From Podarcis raffonei (taxonomy: Eukaryota; Chordata; Lepidosauria; Squamata; Lacertidae), in NCBI RefSeq assembly GCF_027172205.1, contig NC_070604.1:106537851-106601850 (forward strand): 64,000 nt of DNA, given 5' to 3'. Under the pieces are notes generated by a model. That model worked only from the letters and a program-made list of their open reading frames with translations. It searched no databases and was not told the DNA's origin. Below are positions 30,121 to 58,300 of this stretch, piece by piece (the first letter of the stretch is position 1; each line of letters starts with the position of its first letter). The position numbers and the translations under genes are program-made.

Positions 30121-30639
30121 TAATCTATTAATACCAGTCTAGCGCTACTGAAAAGCCATTGACTTCTTAACAAAAAACCCTTAAACAATAATTTGCTCTT
30201 GCTGCACAGAATACGCTTTTCTTTTCCAAACTGAGTGAAGGGGTGACCCTTTTAATTCCAAGGGCCACATTCTTGGATGAGCAACTTCCTGGAGGCTGCA
30301 CACCAGTGGTGAGCAAGACCAGAGGCAAAAGTGGGCAGATCAATGGATGGAGTTTTTCCCTTTCTACAAGGGCCCACGTCCCAAGCACACAAGTGTCAGG
30401 TTTCTACATGCCCTCTCTGCCCATCCAAGAAACCAAACAGGAATTAGCATGGTTCAAGGACGCCTTCCAAACAGCCAAAGCCACTTAAGGATCTAGAGCA
30501 GGGCCTGTGGCTTAGGAAGAGGACATGACCTAGGAAGAACCCCTAAACCCCTTTTCTTTGCATGGTGGCTGTGCTCTGCCTCCACGGTCGGGAGGCAGAA
30601 ATGCTTCTGAGCGACAGCTGCTGGAAACCGCGGAAAGGG

Positions 30640-30857
30640 GAGAGCGCTCTTGTGCGTCCGCCGTGAGCCCACCCCTTCCAGCGGCGCCACTCTAACCGCT
30701 CGTATCTGTAGTTATCCGCATGTCTACTTTCGCATTGGGCGTTTTCTAAACTCGGACCGGAAGTGCCCGCGAAGGGGCGTTCCTTCCTGCGCCTCTCTTT
30801 CTCTCTCTCTGTGGTCCTCCCGGGAAGCTTCCTCCCCGCCGCTCTGAGGGCCTCTCT
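30640..30857 (+). promoter_or_regulatory. PEX6: PEX6 CpG-island promoter with an ETS-type site
   Basis: CpG-rich sequence directly upstream of the PEX6 start. ACCGGAAGTG at 30756-30765 is a strong ETS/GABP-type word about 95 bases before the ATG, and ATTGG (inverted CCAAT) lies at 30734-30738. No TATA box is seen. These are common parts of housekeeping promoters; use here is inferred. Confidence 0.6.
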
Positions 30858-46997
<16,140 letters not shown>

Positions 46998-47346
46998 TTA
47001 AGGATCCAGCAGGACCAGAAAGAAAGGGATACATATGGTTGGAACTGTATAATTCCATGGAATCTGGAAGACATTTCTGATGTGTTGTTGTTGGTTCTGC
47101 TGGAGAAGTGAAAACAGTGGATTCCAATGGCCAGGTGAGTGAGAAAAACTGAAAATGGGATCTAGGCATGGAACTGAGACTATTGGCTGCTTAGCTGGGT
47201 AAGAACTCTCTCAAGCTAATCCTCGGGAGTTCTCAGCACCCTTGCTTATATATGAGAAGTTCAGGTTTCTTGAACACCCAGTGGAAAACCTTTGGATGCT
47301 AATATTTGGGTGGTGGTGGTGCAGTGGCTGTGTCTAAGAATGGATA

Positions 47347-47352
47347 AATAAA
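47347..47352 (+). terminator. PEX6: PEX6 polyadenylation signal AATAAA
   Basis: First AATAAA after the PEX6 stop, 350 bases downstream, in GGATAAATAAAAATCC. It implies a 3' UTR of about 370 bases. Confidence 0.7.
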
Positions 47353-47821
47353 AATCCTGTTTCTTTGCCAGAATGACGTAAATGCTCTTTTAGTGCCTTT
47401 TATGAACTAAGTTTTTCGGAGGGAGAAAGAGAAAACCATCAAAGCAGAGCTCGCCTTCCTTCCTGTAGGGCACTCTGATGCTTAATGCAATCACATATTT
47501 AATTAAGTGTTTTATAGAACTGGTCTTGTTCCCATGCTGGCTCCTTCACCATTTTGCCAAGTTTATGTAATCTGCCAATATAATATAATCTCATTGGTGT
47601 TTATAATTGTAGCAATAAGGTAAAATATTCCCATTTTTTATTGTTGAGGGGGAGAAGAGAGCCTGATACCTTTGTACTCTTTGGCTTGCTGGACGTATCC
47701 TACCACTTCTGCATTTGCATGGGGAGGGGATTCAAATCCCCTTTTTCCAGCTATGGAGCAAGGCAGCTAACCCTGGCAGCCTAAAGTCTTGTGTAAAACT
47801 GCAGCAAAGTGTCCACAAACC

Positions 47822-47827
47822 TTTATT
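47822..47827 (-). terminator. GNMT: Candidate GNMT polyadenylation signal
   Basis: AATAAA on the minus strand (TTTATT on plus), the first after the GNMT stop. It would give a 3' UTR of about 1.3 kb. A second candidate is at 47636-47641. No transcript evidence is available here. Confidence 0.45.
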
Positions 47828-49152
47828 GCATGCCACAAGAACTCAAAAAAGCAGCTTTTATCATTCTTTTGAATTTCTATCTGGCTGCTCATGTGATTAA
47901 ACAAGCAATTGCATTCTGAACTAACAAAGATTTCCAGACAGTTTTCCCCACATACAACACACTGTAATCAGTCATCCAGCCCTGAGGTTACCACTCTTTG
48001 TATCATTACTGGCAAAACAGTTATGCTGCTAAAAGGCACTTGTCTTGGCTGCTACCTAAGTTTTCAGGAGCTGTATCAGGTCTCACAACAACACCAAAAT
48101 ACACAGTTGATCCTTAACAGAGCATGGCCTCATCCTGGTCCAGACCAAGTAAAATCTCTACCAGTAACTTACTACCATAGTTCATTCACTGCCTACACCA
48201 ACCTGTGAAACCTGTTTTTCTGGCTCTGTTGGCAAGGCGAAATAGAGTATTACCAGTTGTTTGGGAACACTGGGGGAGGAGATGGTGGGGCTCTACTGCC
48301 AGAAATGTTTCAGGGGGAAGTGCTAAAAGTCAATACATGAAAGCTAATCAGAGTGCCACCATTAACTCCGTCCAATTGTCCCTGATCAAGATCTCTGGGC
48401 ACAATGTATTTTAAGGAGTGCCCTTAAGTAAGTGCCTGCTGAAATGAATGGGAACTTTGCAGCACTTTTCCTTCATCAGAAGGCAGAAGATACTCCCAGC
48501 CAAAAGGTCTCCTCACTGTGAGCACCAAGAGCCAAAGGTGGGCAATCCCCCCCCCCCCAACTGACCCTATAAGTGGCTACCCTCACTCACATAAACACTC
48601 CAGCTCAGGAGACACTGCTATGTTTTCTTCTTTTCCTTATTTTTTCTTCTGCCACCTTCAAAGCTAATGAGGTTCCCAAAATGGCCATTACTCCAGGTGT
48701 AGCTAAAGCACGAGTATTTGCTCATCCCTCCTCCCCACCCCAAAGAAACACACACACAACCACATTCATTCGGAATTTCAAGCATCAGTGCGAATCACTG
48801 AGGCAATCTCAAGGCAGAGAAGCAAAAACCAAAAAAGTTATCAAGAAACAAAGTTTAGTAAGCTCATGTGGCCTTGCATATGATTCAGATGCAAAGCAAG
48901 CCATTGCCACCTTCTTCCCTCAAGAGCTCCCTGATTTGAGCAACGGCTCCTCCAGTCTCCCAAAGCAGATTAACTAGATTTCCCCCTTAGAAAAGGGCAA
49001 GATGGAGGGGAGGGGAAAGACTCCTTCAAGTACTTCCTCTTCTGGTTCAGGTACCTCTTATGCACATTCACTGCCGCTTGCACCCCCACTGGCCACTCCA
49101 GCAGCTGAAGAGAAACCGTCTGCACCTGCTGGAGTCATCTGTGGAATAATTC

Positions 49153-49324
49153 TCAGCCAGTTTTCTTCACCACATGGATGAAATAGCATGGGCTGTACTG
49201 CTGGCCTGGGGTGTAAGGCTTGAAGTCCCCCAAGACACTGTGTTCACATGGGCACTGGAAGGCGTTTTTCAGCAGTTCTGTGAAAGGCTCCAGGCGATGG
49301 GGGTAGTAGGAGAGGCGGAACTGG
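49153..49324 (-). CDS. GNMT: GNMT exon 6 (terminal)
   Basis: [56 protein letters not shown] then TGA. Acceptor TCTCACCAG/C completes a Ser codon from exon 5. The plus-strand open frame over this exon is antisense. Confidence 0.95.
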
Positions 49325-52300
49325 CTGGTGAGACATACACAAAAGAAACGTTAGCATCTGTCTGCTCGGCAGCTTCCCCCAGAAATCTTACTTGTGTATA
49401 CATGTAGCAGGTGCACTACCCATCCAGCATCCTCTTGCTTTCTGGTTCCTAAATCTCCCGCTACAGATCTTGGCTGCCACACTTATTCTCTGTGCTGTTT
49501 CATCACCAACCCTGAAGCGACTGCAGTAGTGAGCCGTGAAGCCCATTTTATCCCTTTCAGTGATAAGGTATTGCAGTGGGGTGATGGCTTAACCTGGAGA
49601 ATCAGCGCTCCTTTACTTTTTAAGCTGCAGATAGGGCGAAGTCTCCAGCCCAGAGGCCAAACTCACCATCCAGGCCACACCAATCACTAGCCTTGCTCCA
49701 CACCTTTCCAAGTTACAGTGGTGCCTCGCAAGACGAAAATAATCCGTTCCGCGAGTCTCTTCGTCTAGCGGTTTTTTCGTCTTGCGAAGCAACCCTATTA
49801 GCGCGTTTAGCGGCTTAGCGGCTATTAAAGGCTTTGCGGCTTAGCGGCTAAAAGGCTATTAGCGGCTTAGAAAAAGGGGGGGAGCGAAAAAAATCGCAAG
49901 ACTCGCAAGCCGTTTTTGTCTTGCGAAGCAAGCCCATAGGGAAATTCGTCTTGCGAAGCAGCTCAAAAACGGAAAACCCTTTCATCTAGCGGGTTTTTCG
50001 TCTTGCGAGGCATTTGTCTTGCGGGGCACCACTGTATTTTGCCTTGCTGAAATACCTTTCTCTTGCTTGCCAGGATGGAAAGAAACTTAACTTTTGCAGC
50101 CCACTGTACAAAGGTAGAAGCCACATTTCTTGCTTTGCCTCTGGCCCCACCACCACTTAGGCTGAAGAAAGTATGATTTATTGCTAAAAATAAAACATGC
50201 AAAGATCTCTGCATCCTCCCTAAGCTGGATAAGCTGTACTCTAGGTAAAGGTAAAGGTAAAGGGACCCCTGACCATTAGGGTCCAGTCGCGGATGACTCT
50301 GGGGTTGTGGCGCTCATCTCGCTTTATTGGCCGAGGGAGCCGGCGTACAGCTTCCGAGTCATGTGGCCAGCATTGCTAAGCAGTTTCTGGCGAACCAGAG
50401 CAGCGCACGGAAACACCGTTTAGCTTCCCGCCAGAGCGGTACCTATTTATCTACTTCCACTGTGTGCTTTCGAACTGCTAGGTTAGCAGGAGCAGGGACT
50501 GAACAATGGGAGCTCACCCCATCGCAGGGATTCGAACCACCAACCTTCTGATTGGCAAGCCCTAGGCTCTGTGGTTTAACCCACAGCACCACCCGCGTCC
50601 CATCAAGCTGTACTCTAGCCATGCATATTTGTTGGAACACACGGTATTGCTTTTCCTACGCAAACATCCTTTTCTTAACAGAATGTGATTGGGTTTCACC
50701 TTTGAATAGGAATGTGAAGGGTTAAACTAGAGGCAGAGGTGCACATGCAGGCATGTTAAACCAGAGGTGAGGGACAGACGCATGTGTGGTTGGCACAAAG
50801 GGGTGAAGGCATTCGAAGCACACTTAATGGAACACTTAGAAACCCTCCTTGTTAGTCAGGAACTGTGACATCTCACAATTTCCAGCCACAGGGACAGTTG
50901 TAGATGGAACAAGTCTTAGAAGCTCTTTCATACTTTTGAGCTAATTGCGGAAATAGCTGAAGAGGTGCTGGTGTGCCTTGGGGTATTGCTCAATTTAAGC
51001 CGCCATGTGTTCAGGTAAGTGCCTGGATGGGGCTGTAATCTCCAGTGATTCCATCTTTCAGAGCCAATAAAAAGGAAGAGAATCTTGTTGGCTGGGAGCT
51101 GTTTTTTCAACAAGGCTGGATATGGCATGGGTATCTTCTAGTTATAGCCCATTTAAAGAATATCTTGCCTTTTCAGGTAACACCCTCACAAGGCAACATG
51201 CAACAATTAATAAATGCAATATATCAAACAATAAAACATTAAACAAAACCAACTGACTTGCCTAAAACATGAAGCCAGCCAGCAAGTAAAAGCAGAGTTT
51301 AAAGTGTATGAAAAGCCACCAGTGAGCAGGGCATAAACACCTAGGGGAAGGAAGCTGTGGGGCCACCATTGAAAAGGCCCTGATTCTGATATCTGCCAAT
51401 CTGATGGTTCTTAGTAGCAGGCCCCAAGAGCAGATCAGCCCTGGCTGATCTGGATCCAGACATCTGTTAGCTCCCACCCAGCCTTACCAAATAGTTGGAT
51501 GCTCCCACATTTGCTATCAGGCTGAAGTATCTGGATAGCATATGAGGTCTGAACAAAACATACCTTAGTCCCGGGCTTCCATCATTCCCCTCGGGTGGCA
51601 CCTGCACTGTATAGTCCAGCGTCACCATGTTCGGTTTGTTGTTCACAAGAAGCACAGATGTAGTGATGTCCTTGGTTAAGTCACTCTAGGACAGAGGTGT
51701 GGGGAAAGAGAAAAAATAAACTTCTGGTTTTCATTCCCTTCCTCGCTTGGTGCATTCTTGACTAGTTCCTTGTGATTAGCCCAACGCAATCCTAGTCCAG
51801 GCTATGCAATTGACACATCTTCCCCATAAAACTCCTCCCTTCTCTCTGTTGGTGATACAGATAAAAAAAATACACATAGGAGCTATTCCTATTCTAATTA
51901 CGAACCCAGGACAGGTGCCGGTCCAAATGCTAGCTCAAACATCCAGAGAACTTCATATTGTCTTTATGAGACTACACCATCTCAGAATGCAGGTGCAATA
52001 TCTTGTGTCTCCTCCACCTGTAAAATTCACTGTGTGTGCTAACCTAGGCCATTTGGGAAATTACTATGCTAGATGCGTTTTCCTCGATGCACTTCCTTTG
52101 CCCCTGAATTGTCTCTTTTGGGCATGGAGCTGCATTCAAGGTGGGGTGTACAATGCAGAATGGTACCATGTTCTCTGTCTGAATTGATTGCTGGAAGCAT
52201 GAAAGTTGGAGAAATGTGTTTCCTTTATTAAAAGGTCTACCATCACTACTACAAAGCTTTGGCAAAAGACCTATTTCTAGGAAGTACCTTGTAGTAAATG

Positions 52301-55300
52301 TTCTTCCCAGGAGGGGCACAGCCTGTTTCCAGGATGTAGTCATAATTACGGTGGTCAATGACAAGGATGCCACCTGGACGCACCATACTGGCAATGTTCT
52401 TCAGAGCCTGTTTATGGGCAGCTTGGTCACCTAGGAAAAGAGACAACTACGAATTAAATTCCTTACTGCAGCTAGAGAGAAATTCTTCACATATGCATTA
52501 AACCTAAGAGGCCTGGTCATATATTTTCTTCACCCTCAAAACTAGGACTATGTTGATTCTGGGTTTTGAGAGCCTCATATAAACCCAGCATTTGAGATCT
52601 ACCAATGCTGCCCTGCTAAATGTTCCATCTTTTCTGTAGTGTAGACTAGCCTCGAGAAGAAGCATGGCCTTTTCTGTGGCAGCCCCAAAACAGTATTGGC
52701 TTTCTTTATTCAACCTTCCTTTTCAGAAGGCAGGTTAATATCTTCCTTTCTTTTTGCTCTGCCATCATAGTTGGCTGTTTTGTTTCCTGCTGCTGCTGCT
52801 TCTTCCAGTTTTCCCTCTAGCTTTTGTTTTAGTGATCAAAAAGAACATTAAAATCAATATGCACACTGCTTTTTAAAAATGAAAAGCAGTGCTGATATTT
52901 TAAGTTTACAAACACGTTTACAGTAGGTTGCAGGAGACCCTATTGTCCCAAAAAAACAATTACCTGCAAGTTTCTGTGGTAAAAAATGACTCTGCAAAGT
53001 AGATGGGCTATACTGCTGCTTTTGACAAATTCTAAGCCCCAGCACAACATAGCTGGGCATGAAAGCAGACCTGGAAGGGTCAGTTCAGAGGAACTGGAGA
53101 GGAGGTGTGGCCAGCTCTCTTCCTGCCTTGCAATATGCAGCTGATGCAATTAACCTCACGAAGCATGGCGAGAGCTGGGATTATCTTACAGGTCAGCCAC
53201 AGTGTGTATTTGTACGGACAGGTACATGAGGTGAGAGATAATTGCTGTGGATTCTGGTTGCTCAAGTTAGCCTTAGAAAAAGGTTATCACGATAATTGGA
53301 CATTAAACAGGAGATGATGCAGCTACGGAAGGAAGTGATCGACATATGTTTGCAATAGGAGCGGGAAACCTGATTTTAAGAAATTGTATTAAATAATTTG
53401 GCTTGATTTGTAATAATTTGGAAAATTAATAAGAATAATTTGAAGAAAAAAGAAAAAGGTTATCACCAAGGAGCAAGGTGATAAAAAGCAATGGGGTTTT
53501 GGATAAGGCCTGCAGTCTAACCTGCAACTTATCTTACTTTTCCTGGTTTTATTTCCAGTTATATTCCTGGCGACCACCTAAATGCCTCCCACTTTAACAG
53601 ACTTTTATCCACCACCACCCCTTTGTCGCTTCTTATGCCTGCAACTCCCTAGCCCTGTGTGGTGAAACTTCTCTTTCTTCAAATCCTCCGAAAGACAGAT
53701 ATGAAGCTTTGGGTTTACCCAAGGCATCCTTACCTCAAAACAAATGAAATCTAAGGATGTGTACCTGCATTCGCTCATTACCATTCCCTCCTACCCAGGC
53801 TTATTGCCCCATTGTCAAAAACAGATTGCAACCTTAGGGCAGAAAACCTTTTCTCTCTCTCTAGCGCCATAGATAGTGCTATATAAATAATAAAATTTTA
53901 TGCCTCCTTCATGGCTGGCATGCAGCAAACAACTCCCTCTGTCTGATCTCTTAGAGCTGTTGCAAGGGATCTTGCAAGTTATAAATCTTAAGTAAATGTG
54001 CAATTTATTGGCACAGACACACTTCTTCACTGGTCTAGATCAGATGTATGTATATGTGTGAGATTCCTTAACTGGGGGTTGGGGGCATCTGCAGCCCTCC
54101 ACATCTAGTTGGACTTCCACTTTCCATCAGCCTCAGTCAGCATAGCCAATGGTCAGGGATGAATAAAAGTGTAGTCCAGCAACACTTGGGTGGTCACAGG
54201 CTCCCCACCCGTACTCCAACCAATCTGAGGTGTATTGGGTCCTTGCTCAAATGTCAACTTCCTTTCACACATAAAAAGGAGTCCTATGGCATCTCAAGCA
54301 CTTTATAAGGGATGCCCCTCTGGAAACTGAGACTGTGTTGTTTTCCTTCTTGGTGCTTTCCTTCTTGGTGCCATTAAATTTTCTGTTTTACAATTTAAAG
54401 TACTCATTTTTACACCCTCAAGATATCAATGACCTCCCTTCTCTTTCCATGGTTCATTTCACATATAAATCCCTGCATGTACTACAAAAACAATACCAGT
54501 ATTCAATTATTACACCCATCAAAACTTATTTACACTGTTGGATTTATCTTAATGTTGCCAACATTTTCAGCTGCAAAGAGTTATTTCCCATATATTCAAT
54601 AAACGTTTTCCAATTTTCTCTAAAAGTATGTTCTTCTTGTTCTCTTATTCTATACGTTAAGTCTGCAAGCTGCGCATATTCTGTCAGCTTAAGTTGCCAT
54701 CCTTCATTGGATGGGACCTCGCTCGTTTTCCATTTGGGGGCTAACAAAACACAGGCCGCAATAGTGGCATACATAAATAGCCTTTTTTGACACCTGGGAA
54801 TTTCAGTCTGAATTATCCCCAACACAAAGGACTCTGGGTGGTTTTTTTGGGAGGAAGTACTTTTAAACATTTTTTTCAATTCATTATGGATCACTTCCCA
54901 ATCGCCCGCCATCTTTCTTAACTATGGGTAGCCTGAGAAAAGGGCTCTGAAGGAAAGTATGCAAAAAGAGCCTGGTGGATCAGGCCAATGGCCCATCCAG
55001 TCCAGCATCGTGTTCTCACAGTGGCCACCCAGAAGCCTGTGGGGAACCCAAGGACCAGAGCACAAGAGCCCTCTCCCCTCCTGCGGTTTCCAGAAACCAG
55101 TATACAGAAGCATTAGTGCTTCTGACTATCGAAGGACAGCATAGCCATCATTGCTAGAAGACACAGTCACTCAACCCTTTCTATAGCGCTGGACAATGCT
55201 TACTGACCCCAGGGAAATGTAACCAACCTTGCAACACTCACCTTTAAAATCTGGGAGGTGTGCAAAAGAGTTCCCTAAACAGATGACCGCGTCAAAGCCC

Positions 55301-58300
55301 TTGCCAGGCTTCTCTAGGTCCTCTGACAGGGTGAGCCAGTTCGCCTCCTCGATGACTGTGGAACAAAAAAAAAGTGCATCGAACACATGGAGGAGAGTTC
55401 TACTTTCTCTAACCAACCCTCTGCCTCCTCACATTTTCTGCAGCTGGAGGATTTTACGTTCCTCGTGCAGAAGGACAGTGAAAAGTGCCACCTTAAAGGA
55501 AAAAGGCACTTAGTTGGGAAGCCTCTTATCTGTTACGAAATACGATGTGCTAAGCATGAAAATAATCCCCAGGTTTCTCTCTCCCTGCAATTTGCTGCTG
55601 AGACTCTTTGAAAGTGCGATTAAGGCAGTTAATCAAACTACAACTCCCATCACCCCTAGCTAGCAGACCAGTGGTCAGGGACAATGGGAGTTGTAGTCCA
55701 ACAAGTTTGAGAAACACTGTATTATGGTGGGGGGGGGTTGGCATAGGCATTAACAGCCAAGGATGGAAACTTCCAGCTTTCTCCATCTTGCTGTGGCTAT
55801 ATGAGGTTTGCTGGATCAGGAAGGCAGAGTATGGAGTCTTTGTGCTGGGAATTGTGTTGAGAAACAAACCCACAAGCAGGTCTTGCACGCAACCGCACTC
55901 TCCCCACTTGCAATTCCCAGCTGCAAGTGATCTTCCAGCTTTTCCTGTGTGGCATTCAGATCCTCCCATAGGCTCATAGCACCTACTTTGATGTTTCAGC
56001 ATTTAACCAATTTGTACATGCTTTCATTTGCTGCTGTGGTCATAAACAAAATTACTAAATTAAATTAAAGCCAAAGCTCGTCTTTCCCCAGGTGCTAATA
56101 TCACTTTGCTTTCTACAAGCACAGTAGCCAGAACCCAGTGGCTGGGTTACCAATGTCTCCATTCTGTTCTGATGACAGGGCCGCTTTGCATCAGCTGGCA
56201 ATACCCCAAAATGATGCAACCTGCAGATGCCATTTAGCCCCAGGTCAATCTGAGTGCAGGAAGGAACCTGAAAGCCAGCATCACCTCTAATTAAAAAGAA
56301 GATGCATTGAAAACTGAGTTGGGCACTTGTGACCAGCAGGCAAAAGGAAAGGAGTCAGACAACGACATTTCTCTATAGGAAATCTGACAAAAGTGGTTTA
56401 AAGACTGTCTCAAGGCAAATCTAAATAAAGTAGTATAAACACTGACAACTGGGAAACACTGGCCTGCGAGTGCTCCAGTTGGAGAACAGCCTTTACCAAA
56501 AGTGTCATGGGCTTTGAAGACACTCGAACTCAGGACAAAAGGGAGAAACGTGCTAAGAGGAAGGCACACTTGGCAAATCTACACCGTGATCAACTCCCGC
56601 CTGGAAACCAATGTTCCCACTGTGGAAGTTCGTGTGGATCCAGAATTGGCCTCCAGTCACTTACGGACTTATTGTTAAAACCGTGTTTATGGAAGACAAT
56701 CTTACTCGGCTATGAGTGATCGCCAAAGAAGAAGAAGATAGGAAATTTGATTTTAACAGAATTCTGAAGATCACCGACTAGGCTGTTTCAAATCTGTTGT
56801 TTCCATGCAAATGCAGAAAAGGCACTAGCTGTAGAACTCAGCAACTCCAGGTTTTAATAATCAAAAAGAAAAAAAATGAAGTTCTTAGCCCTTGCAGCTC
56901 AGATAATTGTTGTTGTTTAAAATCTCCAAAATTTGGAGAAATCTCTGAAGATGGAGTTCAGTAAGAATTCCATTGGCACTAAAGCACAGCTTCAGTGCCC
57001 TGTATAGCGCATTGCCATGCAGATCACGGGCCCAAAACAAATTATGGGAACATGCACTATTTGTGTAACTTCCAGCTTGCCAAATTTTGCTTATTTCAGT
57101 ACAGAATTTATTATTAGTGGTAGTTGTTTACACTTACAGTCCTAATCAGAGAGAGAGCATGGACAATTTGAGACGCTTGTACATGTGAGCACCAAGGTTG
57201 AAGTAAATGAATTTGATACAAGAGTCAAACTCTTTTCTTAAGCATCAAGGCAATACTTCTTTGTGAATCGGGTGCTATTTATTCCCCTCTCCCTATATCG
57301 TAAATCACACAAAGACCCGACGGTGTTTACATTTCACTGATCGGGTTTCAAAAGGCAGAGATATTTTTCAACCCTGTTTTTCTTTCTAGTGCACATATAA
57401 TTACACGATAATGTGAAGTCAGGAGGGGCATCAAACTTATTTCAGGCCAAAGATGGGGCTGAGATGAGCGTCTCCTTGCGCCCTTTGCAGGTAAACAAGC
57501 CAGGCAGAGACACAAACAAACACCCAACCACACCAAGTTTAGTCCTGGAAAAGGGATGTGTCAACAAGGAGCTCATTACAGCATTGACATTCTGCCAGTT
57601 GCTTCAGCAGCACTGATCATATTTCGGCCTGTATACATAAACTTGCTTGCTAACAAATGCAAGCGGAACTTTCAAGAGATGCTCAAACCCCAATTATTTG
57701 AAGTGTTCAAAATTTGACTCCTCAGCTACCCAGGGCAAGAGCAACTGGAGATGTTACTGCCTTGGGCCACAATTCTGATTTACATGTTTTGCATCCTTAG
57801 CAAGAAGCTTACAGATAATTAAGACTTAAGTGCAGCAGCAAGCCTTTTTTTTTTTTGCCTGTACAAAATTAGCAAACCACAAGCAATTACTAAAAAAAAT
57901 ACAGCAGTGTTTATAGCAAAACCGGGGCTTATTGTATGATGCAATAAGCAACTAAAGTTTCAGAAGCTCTATCCTTTTAAGCCGCCAAGGCAAATTTTAA
58001 TAAATGGGATTGAGATTTAAAGGTACACATGTTCACTCTGAGGTGATATTTCTTTTCCTGGTGTGTTACTGCAGAAAATACGCCACTTGTTACAGCCTTT
58101 TATTACATTTCTATCTCACTTTTATTAAGGTTATTAATAAGGGCATTATTAATCAAATTGCTACCATGCCTTTCCTCCTAAACCTGTGCCAGTCCACATG
58201 GAACATACCCGAGAAACCATCTATCAATCGGTTTTAGTGGCAAAGCAAATATGTTTACATGTAATGAAGCAGATGGTAAATCAGCTATTTTTAAAAATTT

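Larger units (their letters stand above)
21645..30640. other. Intergenic region between divergent PPP2R5D and PEX6
   Basis: About 9 kb from one start codon to the other. Apart from the CpG islands at both ends it is repeats and unassigned sequence: LINE ends, one tRNA SINE, one Tigger-like MITE, one BovB end. 22100-22880, 23530-25190, 26520-27060, 27690-28420 and 28850-29700 show nothing I can define. Confidence 0.7.
46998..49152. other. PEX6-GNMT tail-to-tail interval (3' UTRs and spacer)
   Basis: 2.2 kb between convergent stop codons. Each side has a plausible poly(A) signal; roughly 470 bases separate them. No recognisable transposon is present except a C-run at 48549-48559, which makes this the least repeat-laden intergenic part of the window. 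Confidence 0.6.
49325..51563 (-). other. GNMT: GNMT intron 5
   Basis: Contains the Tigger-like element 49716-50034, the Sauria-type SINE 50245-50604, and a diverged reverse LINE-like block at 51180-51470 (AACAATTAATAAATGCAATA, GGCCACCATTGAAAAGGCCC). 50620-51170 shows nothing definable. Confidence 0.65.
52431..55241 (-). other. GNMT: GNMT intron 3
   Basis: Contains a palindromic MITE relative (54063-54205), an L1 end (54350-54915) and repeat R in reverse (54960-55150). 52450-54050 shows nothing definable apart from small AT-rich runs. Confidence 0.65.

Noticed and set aside
54544-54912. 122-codon frame as a possible host gene
   Set aside because: The text matches the C-terminal part of L1 ORF2 and sits in a GNMT intron.
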